NCBI GenBank assembly: GCA_035294465.1
Contig: DATGKW010000222.1
Coordinates: 1 to 12,529 of the forward strand
Source of the DNA: Paraktedonobacter sp035294465
GTDB taxonomy: Bacteria; Chloroflexota; Ktedonobacteria; Ktedonobacterales; Ktedonobacteraceae
Direction: 5' to 3'
DNA length: 12,529 nucleotides
In this document: positions 1 to 6,959 of the stretch, piece by piece
How positions within the stretch are numbered: the stretch's first letter is position 1
Layout: the number at the start of each line of letters is the position of its first letter
Program-made: the position numbers and the translations under genes
Notes under the pieces: generated by a model
Told to the model about the DNA's origin: nothing
Database searches by the model: none
What the model saw: the letters and a program-made list of their open reading frames with translations, nothing else

Positions 1-2117
1 AGCACCGCCGCGTGGGTCGAACTCTCCGGCTGCTCGCTCAGGAGTTGCTGCGCACGCTCCAGCAGCGCGGATGCCTCAGCAATGTGCTCCTGCGCTAAGG
101 CCACGCGGGCCAAGCCGTTCCAGCAGGAGGCCAGCGCGCCCAGTTCGGTCCCCGGCGTTTGTTCTCTGACAGTAAGAACCCGCCGCAGGAGACGTTCAGC
201 CTCGTCAGCGTTTCCCTGCTGGAGAAAAACCAGCGCAGCTTGCTCCAGGTGCTCCAATGTCACCGGATGCTCTTCTCCCAGCAGACGTTCAGAGAGCGGA
301 AGCGCTTTCCGGTAGCAGGTCGCTGCCTCCTCCCAGTTCTGCAAACGTGCATAGACCTCCGCCAGGCTGAAGCGAGCTTCCATCAAGAGAGATTCCTGCT
401 CTGCTGACGGCAACCTTTCCAGGAAAAAGCACACCCGGCGGAGCAGAGAGGCCGCTTCATTAAATTGCTCATCATCAATACAGAGGAGAGCCAGGTGATA
501 TCTGACCAGGCAGGACACCGGATGGCGGCGCAGTTGCACCCGATCCGCAATGGAGAGAGCTTTTTCATAGCACAACCTGGCCTCCCGCTGTTTCCCCTGC
601 TCAGCGTAGACGCGACCGAGATGATCAAGCGCGAGAAGGACATCCGGGTGATTAATTCCCAGCGCTTTGACTTTGCTCTCCACCGCACGCTGCGCGAGTT
701 GTTCGGCCTCGACATACCGCTTCAACAGGCCCTTGAGAAGCGCCAGATTGCCAATGGTGGTCGCCAGCGCTTGAGAGGATGTGTTCACGCTCCGCTCCTG
801 AAGCGCAAGCACTTTGCTCAATAAAAACTCAGCCTGTCTGACGAGCTGGATTTGCCAGAAAAGCGAGGCAGCCCAGTTGAAAACCTCGACCATTTTTTCG
901 AGTTCGGAGGCATCAACAAAGGCAAGCGTGTATTGCTCGCTGAGTCGGGCCAGATGGTGAATCTGCGCGGCGATACGTAGACAGAATGGCGGCGTCTCTA
1001 CCTCAAGCGAGGGAATAAGACGCTGGAACAGGTGCAACGCCTGCATGAGATGCTGCTGCGAGGCATCCAGCGCGAAAAACTGGCGGACCACCTCCTGGAG
1101 CAGCGGAAGCATCCTCAGTGTTGAGGAACGCTCATCGGAGTTGAGCAGGCCATATGCCAGCAATGTCTGGATGGCCTCGCCCTCCTGCCCATGCCGTTCG
1201 CCTGCTTCCGCGTCATCCTCTGTCTGAAAGCTGCTAGCTTGCTGGAGAAAAAGACTGATAGGAATAGCTTCGGGCAGGAGCAGCGCGCAGATCTGCAACG
1301 GCTCAAGCACCTCCGGCCGCTTCTCAGCCAGATGGGTCAGAACAAGCTCGCAGGCCACCACTACAATCTCCAGATCATCCCCATCTGAACGAGCAGGAAG
1401 CTGAGTACGCGTGGCATACTCGCGAAAGGCAGCAAGATAGGTCTGTATATCACCGTTTGCTGCGCGGAGATATCCCGCTGCCAGAGCCAGCGCGACCGGC
1501 AGCCCCTGCAACTCGCGAGCCAGCTCCAGAGCGGCTTGTCTCTGCTCCTCTTCCGCCTGGTCCAGTTCCGCGTGCTCGTCAAGCAAGCCAGACCGGCGTA
1601 GCACCAGCAACGCACCTGTCTGCGCGTCCAGCGCAGCGAGCTTCACGCAAGGAAGCGTTGACGGGAGATCGGAAGCCTGCGTAATCACGATGACTGAACT
1701 TGCCATCTGTCTCGGAGTAAATGCAGCAACGAGCGAAGTAGGGAGCATAGCGAGGTCTGGCAGTGTCTTCGGGTCGGGAAAGTTCTCCAGAATAATTAAC
1801 GCATCTTGTTGAGTGAAAAGGTCCTGTTGTAATGCCTGCAAAAGAGAGAACAGTCTCTGGGATGTGTGAACAGGAAGAGCAGACGGGGGCAGCATAGCCA
1901 GCAGATCGGCCAGGAGCGTCTCCTCAGTGGCTGCGTTTATCCAGAAAACTGAGCGATAGCGACGCCCAAATTGTTGGGCATACGCCTGCGCTACGGTCGT
2001 TTTCCCCATACCCTGGGCGCCGATAAGCACTACTCTATGATGGTGCCGGAGCGTAGCGTCTATTGCCTGGAAAAATATTTTGCGCCCGATAACGTTTGGA
2101 ACCAGAGAGAATTTCAC
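1..2117 (-). CDS. STAND (NB-ARC-like) NTPase with TPR repeats, partial at its C-terminus
   Basis: Reading the minus strand from a GTG at 2117 gives about 705 codons without a stop, running off the window edge. A CAGGAG Shine-Dalgarno lies 6 nt before the GTG; the adjacent TTG (2120-2118) is an alternative start. Seen in order: Walker A GAQGMGKTT at residues 33-41, a FWINAA segment near 58-63 typical of these ATPases, a Walker B-like strand ALIILENF at 106-113, a GLPVALALAAGYL motif matching the GLPLAL box of NB-ARC proteins, a winged-helix-like region, then TPR repeats from about residue 455 in the kinesin-light-chain style (HPDV, EARLCYEKAL, EEAATCYRKAL). Known family role: STAND proteins are nucleotide-controlled switches whose TPRs sense a ligand or partner. 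No N-terminal HTH or other effector domain is present, so any effector must be C-terminal beyond the window, or absent. Two motifs look degenerate: E111 at the usual Walker B acid, and MLPLLQ where homologues usually have HRLVQ. Function unknown. Confidence 0.85.
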   Translation of the reverse strand, partial: MKFSLVPNVIGRKIFFQAIDATLRHHHRVVLIGAQGMGKTTVAQAYAQQFGRRYRSVFWINAATEETLLADLLAMLPPSALPVHTSQRLFSLLQALQQDLFTQQDALIILENFPDPKTLPDLAMLPTSLVAAFTPRQMASSVIVITQASDLPSTLPCVKLAALDAQTGALLVLRRSGLLDEHAELDQAEEEQRQAALELARELQGLPVALALAAGYLRAANGDIQTYLAAFREYATRTQLPARSDGDDLEIVVVACELVLTHLAEKRPEVLEPLQICALLLPEAIPISLFLQQASSFQTEDDAEAGERHGQEGEAIQTLLAYGLLNSDERSSTLRMLPLLQEVVRQFFALDASQQHLMQALHLFQRLIPSLEVETPPFCLRIAAQIHHLARLSEQYTLAFVDASELEKMVEVFNWAASLFWQIQLVRQAEFLLSKVLALQERSVNTSSQALATTIGNLALLKGLLKRYVEAEQLAQRAVESKVKALGINHPDVLLALDHLGRVYAEQGKQREARLCYEKALSIADRVQLRRHPVSCLVRYHLALLCIDDEQFNEAASLLRRVCFFLERLPSAEQESLLMEARFSLAEVYARLQNWEEAATCYRKALPLSERLLGEEHPVTLEHLEQAALVFLQQGNADEAERLLRRVLTVREQTPGTELGALASCWNGLARVALAQEHIAEASALLERAQQLLSEQPESSTHAAV

Positions 2118-2215
2118 CAAACACTCCTGATAGCTTAAAGAGAAACATATCCAGGTAAATTCAGCGGAGGATGATCAATATTTCACTATATGGCTGATTA
2201 TTCCTCAGCTTATGT

Positions 2216-2246
2216 AGTATAACATATCGTCGGTCTTAACTGTCAA
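2216..2246 (-). promoter_or_regulatory. Candidate promoter of the STAND gene
   Basis: On the minus strand a consensus TTGACA (2246-2241) is followed after 19 bp by TATACT (2221-2216). The spacer is longer than the ideal 17 bp, so activity may be modest or regulated. The predicted leader to the GTG at 2117 is about 90 nt. Confidence 0.5.
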
Positions 2247-2277
2247 TAGCGGATCATATCACTCAGGATGATTGAAA

Positions 2278-2328
2278 AGTTTGCAAGAAGTCGTCTATGT
2301 TGCAAACTCAACCAGCTTCTTCTATACT
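2278..2328 (+). promoter_or_regulatory. Adenosine deaminase promoter with overlapping inverted-repeat operator
   Basis: A perfect 9-bp inverted repeat, AGTTTGCAA (2278-2286) and TTGCAAACT (2300-2308), has a 13-bp spacer, so the arm centres are 22 bp apart, about two helical turns. The right arm contains the -35 box TTGCAA (2300-2305). After exactly 17 bp comes TATACT (2323-2328). The geometry is that of a dimeric regulator bound over the -35 of the downstream deaminase gene. Repression is inferred; the regulator is unknown. Confidence 0.7.
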
Positions 2329-2361
2329 ACCTGCTAGCATCGTGATTAGAGAAGAGAAGTA

Positions 2362-3432
2362 ATGATCATGGAAACTGTACCAGCTTTAGCGCAATACCTG
2401 CAAGCAGTTCCCAAAGCCGAGCTACACATTCACCTGGAAGGAGCAATCCAGCCCGAAACGGTGATTGAACTGGCACGTCGCAACAGCGTCCCCTTGCCAG
2501 CCGAAAGTGCGGAAGAACTGCGCCGCAGCTTTATCTTTCGCGATTTTGACCACTTTATTGAGAGCTTCCTGTCAGGTGTGAGCTGCTTGAAAACCGGCGA
2601 GGACTTCGAGCAGATCGTCTACGAATTGGGCTCCGAGTTGGCCCGGCAGAACGTACGCTACGCCGAAGTAACCATGACGCCCAGCACGCACTACCGGCGA
2701 GGGATATCACACGAAGTCTATTTTGCAGGGATGCAGCGCGGGCGGGAGCGTGTCCTGGCCGATTTTCACGTTGAGATGAACTGGATCTTCAATATCGTGC
2801 GCAAGTGGAGCGACTCTACGCTCACTATACCTATGGCTGACTATGTGACCAACGTGGCCATCGAGTGCAAAGACGAAGGAGTAGTAGCCCTGGGCCTGGC
2901 CGGCTCTGAAGCAGGAGCTCCGCCCGAACCATTCGCCCTCTGGTTCGAGCGCGCACGAGCAGCCGGTCTGCATAGCCTGCCGCACGCAGGCGAGCACGCC
3001 GGCCCTGAAAGCATCTGGGGCGCTATCAACGCACTGGGAGCCGAGCGTATCGCACACGGCGTGCGCGCAATAGAGGACCCACACCTGGTTGAACACCTGG
3101 CGCAGCACTCTATCCCCCTGGATATCACGCCAACCAGCAATATCTGCCTGGGCGTCTATCCCTCTTACGCAGCTCACCCGCTGCCGGCCCTTCACGCCGC
3201 TGGTGTCCCGCTCACCATCAGCACCGACGATCCACCGCTCTTTAACATCACACTCAACCAGGAGATCAACCTGCTGGCAACCAGCTTTGGCCTAGATCTC
3301 GCGGCTATCGACGAGATCATTTTGAACGGCATTCGCTGCAGCCTTCTGCCCGAAGAAAGGCGGCGCGAATTAGAGGCAAGTTGGCGAGTTGAGCTAGAAG
3401 CGTTGAAAACATCCTATCTACACGCTTCTTGA
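2362..3432 (+). CDS. add: Adenosine deaminase (metal-dependent amidohydrolase family)
   Basis: The 356-residue product is of normal length for the ADA family, which hydrolyses adenosine or deoxyadenosine to inosine and ammonia in cytoplasmic purine salvage. Zinc and catalytic residues are all visible: HIHLEGA (H22, H24) near the N-terminus, HAGEH (H208, E211), RIAHGVRA (H232) and STDDPPLF (D289, D290). PTSNICLGVYPS lies between the last two motifs. The start is either ATG 2362 or ATG 2368; the GA-rich Shine-Dalgarno-like stretch ending at 2359 spaces better for 2368, which would remove two residues. A strong promoter with an inverted-repeat operator lies upstream. Related paralogues deaminate adenine or aminodeoxyfutalosine, and sequence reading alone does not exclude a shifted substrate. 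No menaquinone or purine genes are adjacent to settle this. Confidence 0.9.
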   Translation: MIMETVPALAQYLQAVPKAELHIHLEGAIQPETVIELARRNSVPLPAESAEELRRSFIFRDFDHFIESFLSGVSCLKTGEDFEQIVYELGSELARQNVRYAEVTMTPSTHYRRGISHEVYFAGMQRGRERVLADFHVEMNWIFNIVRKWSDSTLTIPMADYVTNVAIECKDEGVVALGLAGSEAGAPPEPFALWFERARAAGLHSLPHAGEHAGPESIWGAINALGAERIAHGVRAIEDPHLVEHLAQHSIPLDITPTSNICLGVYPSYAAHPLPALHAAGVPLTISTDDPPLFNITLNQEINLLATSFGLDLAAIDEIILNGIRCSLLPEERRRELEASWRVELEALKTSYLHAS

Positions 3433-3448
3433 GCCTGGGTCAGCGCTC

Positions 3449-5179
3449 TTACTCAGAGATACTCCGTGCGTAATCGGCCAGCGCGAACAGCAGGAATAGA
3501 TTGGGAACGCGTTTCGCCGGCAGCTTGCACCAGGGCTTGCGCTGCGCGATATCGTAGACGACCAGCCGATTCTCTTGCAGCGAGACCGACTTCACCTGCG
3601 ACCAGGGCAACAGACGCTCACCCACTGTGATCCCCTGTCGGCTGACCTGCACCTGACCAAAACAGAGCGGCTGATCTGCCTGATAAGCGTCGATAGTCGC
3701 CGGCAATTGCAGCCGAACGATCTGTTCTTCGATAATTTTCCCCAGGGCTTGCTGATCAATATTGAGAGGCGTAAGCGTATATCTGGTGCCATCGCGCAAC
3801 TGGAGGGTAGAGGCATAGGTACCCGGCGCCATGATTGGCTGCTGGCGCCGATTGATGGCAAAGGAAGGAATGCGCCAGACCGTCTCAACGTCTTCCCAGC
3901 GAAAGGCTACCGGATCCTGTTTGCCCCATTTAAGGATCATGCCGTGCTCGAATGTGTATGTGTAGTTATGTATTTGCCGAACACTACGGATGATAGTAAT
4001 AGTGGCAAAGAGGATCATCAGGAAGAAAAGCAGAGCAAATTCGAGGAAGAAGGGAGTAGTCGGGCTATTCCAGATTGGGCCGAACAGGGAGGAGAAAAAC
4101 ATTCTCCAGGTAACTATAGCAGCTATCCCACCAATAGCATCCACCACTAATAAACCGACAATTGCCGACCAACTCGTGAGGAGGCTACGGCCCAGCTTCT
4201 GATCCACGCGCCGCTCGCCCAGCCTGTGTTCTTCGGCCAGCGCGACCAGCCCATCGGGCAGCGGATCGATCTTGCGCCCGGCTGAAACGACCGTGGCCCC
4301 CTCACCATAAATAGCCTGGGGGCCGGCCTCCTGCTCACCCTGACCGCTGCGTATGCGCTGAAACAACGCTAGCAGAATGCTGAGGTTGGGTATCTTGAAA
4401 GCCGGGAGCTTCATCCAGATCTCCGGTCGCTCGCCCACCTTGCTGACAACCAGACGCTGACGCTTTAGCAGCGAGATATCCGCTACCTGCTCCCAGGGCA
4501 GCATCTTCTCGCGAACAACGATGCCCTCGCGATTAACCTTCACCAGCCCGAAATCCAGCGTTCGCCCGGCCTGATAATCGGCGAAGTAGAAAGGCAAACG
4601 GCGCCGAGTAAATTGCGCCTCAAACACTTGATCCAGGTCGTCTAGCAGCCTGCGCACGTGGTTCATAAACGTCAGGGTATAGCTATCGTGGCAGCGAATG
4701 GTATAGAGGCGCCCCCTGAAGAGCGTGCTTGGAAAGGCGCGCGCAGACGCCTGCCAGACGGTCTCAATCTCTTCCCAGCGTATTACGCGGAATTTGCTGG
4801 CGGATTGTTTGAGGATGAGACCATTGTCACAGGGATAAAGAGAACAGGTTTTTTGCGTGAGTGCCAGAGCAACAATACATCCAATGAGCAATATATAAAA
4901 TGCCATCAACGATATTAATAATAGCGGTAAAATCATAAATGTAAAGGAAAAATTCATTGGAACTGCAATAATCACTATAGAGAGCGTAATAAGTATCATC
5001 ATCAGCAAGAGAAAGGGATATAGGATAACAAAACGAAGCCAGAACCAGTTGCGGTGTAGTTTTGTGATCATGTAGCGTGCCTGCGGCGTACCCAACTGCT
5101 GCTCGTGAGCCAGACGAGCGATATCGTCCGGGATCTGTTTCATCATATCCAGAAATTGCTGCTGTACCCTTTGCTGCAT
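3449..5179 (-). CDS. Membrane protein of two tandem homologous modules, function unknown
   Basis: The 576-residue protein is an internal duplication with a period of about 295 residues. Matching blocks are LGTPQA (29-34)/LGERRV (320-325), RWEEIETVW (134-142)/RWEDVETVW (427-435), YQAG (202)/YQAD (499), LPWEQV/LPWSQV (227 and 524), and KLPAFKIPN/KLPAKRVPN (257 and 552). Each module has two hydrophobic segments (about 45-73 and 78-108; about 336-358 and 376-398), then a soluble beta-rich part resembling PH-like domains of bacterial membrane proteins (inference). Four transmembrane helices and an inner-membrane location are predicted. It may belong to a DUF family of Ktedonobacterial and actinobacterial membrane proteins, but I cannot name it securely. 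The ATG at 5179 has an AAAGGA about 13 nt upstream, which is long. The gene converges on the adenosine deaminase gene with a 16-bp gap and no obvious terminator. No reaction can be assigned. Confidence 0.85.
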   Translation of the reverse strand: MQQRVQQQFLDMMKQIPDDIARLAHEQQLGTPQARYMITKLHRNWFWLRFVILYPFLLLMMILITLSIVIIAVPMNFSFTFMILPLLLISLMAFYILLIGCIVALALTQKTCSLYPCDNGLILKQSASKFRVIRWEEIETVWQASARAFPSTLFRGRLYTIRCHDSYTLTFMNHVRRLLDDLDQVFEAQFTRRRLPFYFADYQAGRTLDFGLVKVNREGIVVREKMLPWEQVADISLLKRQRLVVSKVGERPEIWMKLPAFKIPNLSILLALFQRIRSGQGEQEAGPQAIYGEGATVVSAGRKIDPLPDGLVALAEEHRLGERRVDQKLGRSLLTSWSAIVGLLVVDAIGGIAAIVTWRMFFSSLFGPIWNSPTTPFFLEFALLFFLMILFATITIIRSVRQIHNYTYTFEHGMILKWGKQDPVAFRWEDVETVWRIPSFAINRRQQPIMAPGTYASTLQLRDGTRYTLTPLNIDQQALGKIIEEQIVRLQLPATIDAYQADQPLCFGQVQVSRQGITVGERLLPWSQVKSVSLQENRLVVYDIAQRKPWCKLPAKRVPNLFLLFALADYARSISE

Positions 5180-5324
5180 ATATATCTTGCATCCTTTGCC
5201 CTGGTTGTACTGCTCATATTAGAGGGTTCACCAATTACAACGTATGGAATATCGAACCATCCAACGGCAAAGAAGGAATGATCGGACCTGTTTATGCGGA
5301 TGGATACCTCCAGACACGAAGGTC

Positions 5325-5356
5325 TTGACTCTGGACTATACTCCAGGGTGTATCCT
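5325..5356 (+). promoter_or_regulatory. MerR-type promoter and operator (20-bp spacer)
   Basis: TTGACT (5325-5330) and TATCCT (5351-5356) are separated by 20 bp, the over-long spacing typical of MerR-controlled promoters. Between them is a dyad, ACTCTGGA (5328-5335) and TCCAGGGT (5342-5349), matching at 7 of 8 positions around 6 central bases. This is where MerR proteins bind and untwist the spacer to activate. The start of transcription should fall near 5363, only about 11 nt before the regulator's ATG, so the unit is probably autoregulated. Confidence 0.85.
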
Positions 5357-5373
5357 TTACGAGAGGAGCAAAG

Positions 5374-5799
5374 ATGGAAACGCTTTCAATCGGACAGGTG
5401 GCACGCAGAGCCGGCGTTAGTATCGACACAATCCGCTTCTATGAGCGGGAGGGCGTTCTCGCCAAACCATTGCGCCGAGCTTCTGGCTATCGGCAGTATT
5501 CTGAGGAGGCGGTTAAGCGCATCCGCTTCATTAAACGAGCACAGAAGCTTGGTTTCACTCTCAAAGAGATTACCGAGCTGCTGGCGCTGCGCGTGGATGG
5601 ACAAACGACCTGTGAAGAGGTCAAAGAGCACGCCCAGATGAAAATCGCTGAGGTAGAACGGAAACTTGTCGAGTTACAACGCATCCGGCAAGCTCTGCTC
5701 CAGATTGCCGCGCTATGCACAGCCGAGGGATCGGCAAGCTACTGTCCCATGCTCAATGCCCTCGATCAGCAAGAGCCGCTTGAATCGCTAACCGACTAA
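5374..5799 (+). CDS. MerR-family metal-responsive transcriptional regulator, mercury-type cysteine spacing
   Basis: The 141-residue protein starts with the MerR winged helix (IGQVARRAGVSIDTIRFYER, residues 6-25, then GYRQYSEE), followed by a long dimerisation helix and a metal loop. The cysteines are C80, C115 and C124, with C124 in YCPML. The intervals of 35 and 9 residues equal those of the mercury ligands C82, C117 and C126 in Tn501 MerR (from memory). ZntR-like proteins have an adjacent pair at the second position, and only one cysteine is present here. Expected role: a dimer bound at 5325-5356 that switches on transcription when it binds a soft metal, probably Hg(II). GAGGAG lies 5 nt before the ATG. 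The next gene follows after 19 bp and is almost certainly co-transcribed. No mercury reductase or transporter is nearby, so the effector metal is an inference. Confidence 0.88.
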   Translation: METLSIGQVARRAGVSIDTIRFYEREGVLAKPLRRASGYRQYSEEAVKRIRFIKRAQKLGFTLKEITELLALRVDGQTTCEEVKEHAQMKIAEVERKLVELQRIRQALLQIAALCTAEGSASYCPMLNALDQQEPLESLTD

Positions 5800-5818
5800 A
5801 AAGAAGGAGAAGCAAGCC

Positions 5819-6034
5819 ATGAACAGCAATGCCCTGCTGGCAACCCTGACCTGTCCGGATCCTGCCTGCCAGCATCAGCAGCAGGCCATCATGCCGCAAA
5901 CCTATTGTCAGTTAACCTATACCTGCGAGGCGTGTCATCGCACCCATACCCGCAAGCGAGGAGACTGCTGCGTGTTTTGTTCCTACGCTGATCGACCCTG
6001 CCCTTCCAGACAAAGTGAAGCGGTCGACAGGTAG
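5819..6034 (+). CDS. Small GDCCVxC-domain cysteine-rich protein
   Basis: The 71-residue product has nine cysteines: C12, C17, C30, C36, C39, C50, C51, C54 and C61. It carries the signature GDCCVFCSY (48-56) followed by PCP. This matches the GDCCVxC (seleno)protein family, often found in mercury-resistance operons and sometimes carrying selenocysteine at x. Here x is phenylalanine (TTT) and no in-frame TGA occurs, so this is the non-selenoprotein form. The typical layout of the family is kept: an ATLTCP-like N-terminus, a MP..YCQ block, a CxxC pair and the GDCCV box. It has no signal peptide or membrane segment, so it is probably cytoplasmic and may bind thiophilic metal (inference). A good AGAAGGAG site precedes the ATG. 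Its stop is 4 bp from the stop of the converging transporter gene. Confidence 0.85.
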   Translation: MNSNALLATLTCPDPACQHQQQAIMPQTYCQLTYTCEACHRTHTRKRGDCCVFCSYADRPCPSRQSEAVDR

Positions 6035-6038
6035 AGCG

Positions 6039-6959
6039 TCATTCCCTCCCAATCATCGTCTCGTCCTGCTTCTCCAACTGCACAATGGTAATTCCGGCCA
6101 GCACCAGCACACAGCCGAGGATTTGCCAGAAATCCAGACTCTGGCCGAGCCAGAGGAAAGCGATGAGGGCGGAGGCGGGTAGCTCAAACATGGCAGCGAT
6201 GCCCGCGTGCGTGGCATCGAGGCGGCGCAGACCAGCCAGTTCCAGGGAAAACGGTAACGCCATCCCAACAATTCCAACCAGGACAACCAGCAAGAAGGTA
6301 TGCGGATTCCAGGTGCCAGCGGGGATGGACCACGGCGGCTGGATAATCAACCAGAAAAGACTGGCGATCAGCGCGCCATAGGCCGTGCCGCTGATCGAGG
6401 GCAAATATTCGCCGACTTTTCGTCCCAGTATCAGATACGCGATGAAAAACAGGAGAGCGAAGAAGGCAAAGAGCAGGCCCACCCCATCCAGCCCGCTCAA
6501 GCGCTGCCGCCAGACGCCCGTGACAAAGATCACGCCAGCAATAGTCAGACCAAGGGCCATCAGCAGATACCACGATGGCAGCCTCCTGCGCCAGACCGCG
6601 CCTGCCAGGGCCATCCAGGCTGGCCCGGTGAACTGGATTACCAGAGTCACCGCAATGGGGATGCGGCTGATCGCGACAAAATAGGTATATGTGACCAGAG
6701 CCATCGAGAGTCCAAAGACAATCACCCAGCCAATTGCACGCCGGGGCAACTTGAGAGCATAGCGCTGCCCAGCCAGGAGAAAACCGAACAGACAGACGCC
6801 GCCAACGATCATGCGAAATTCGACCAGGGTCAGAGGAGTAACCCCGCTGTTAAACAACAGACGCGAGAGGCTGCCATTGATGCCGAACAGAGTCGCGGCG
6901 GCTATGACCATCAGGTAGCCGGCGAAGCTGGAGGCCGCTCCTCGTCGGGTTTGCCTCAT
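6039..6959 (-). CDS. EamA/DMT-superfamily membrane transporter
   Basis: The 306-residue polytopic protein has about ten hydrophobic helices arranged as two EamA repeats. The first ends around YFVAISRIPIAVTLVIQFTG. The second carries GLRRLDATHAGIAAMFELPA, then AFLWLGQSL and a last helix ILGCVLVLAGITIVQL, a common EamA pattern. Family members are inner-membrane exporters or importers of small metabolites such as amino acids and purines; the substrate cannot be read from sequence. The ATG (6959-6957) overlaps the TGA of the upstream M48 gene in an ATGA, implying translational coupling, with GGAGG as the ribosome site inside the M48 end. It is the last gene of a minus-strand operon. The duplicated-repeat architecture, length and charged C-terminal tail are normal for the family. 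Confidence 0.9.
   Translation of the reverse strand: MRQTRRGAASSFAGYLMVIAAATLFGINGSLSRLLFNSGVTPLTLVEFRMIVGGVCLFGFLLAGQRYALKLPRRAIGWVIVFGLSMALVTYTYFVAISRIPIAVTLVIQFTGPAWMALAGAVWRRRLPSWYLLMALGLTIAGVIFVTGVWRQRLSGLDGVGLLFAFFALLFFIAYLILGRKVGEYLPSISGTAYGALIASLFWLIIQPPWSIPAGTWNPHTFLLVVLVGIVGMALPFSLELAGLRRLDATHAGIAAMFELPASALIAFLWLGQSLDFWQILGCVLVLAGITIVQLEKQDETMIGRE

Noticed and set aside
1..3432. RADAR-like defence system (ATPase plus adenosine deaminase)
   Set aside because: The deaminase is a canonical 356-residue enzyme and the ATPase is a STAND/TPR protein in the opposite direction; RADAR uses a different ATPase and a much larger deaminase.
4827..5192. A 121-codon minus-strand frame overlapping the start of the duplicated membrane protein
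   Set aside because: It is a different frame of the same region; the 576-residue frame has the duplicated motifs, and this one has none.
5819..6034. Selenoprotein form of the GDCCVxC family
   Set aside because: The x position is TTT (Phe) and there is no in-frame TGA or visible SECIS-like need.
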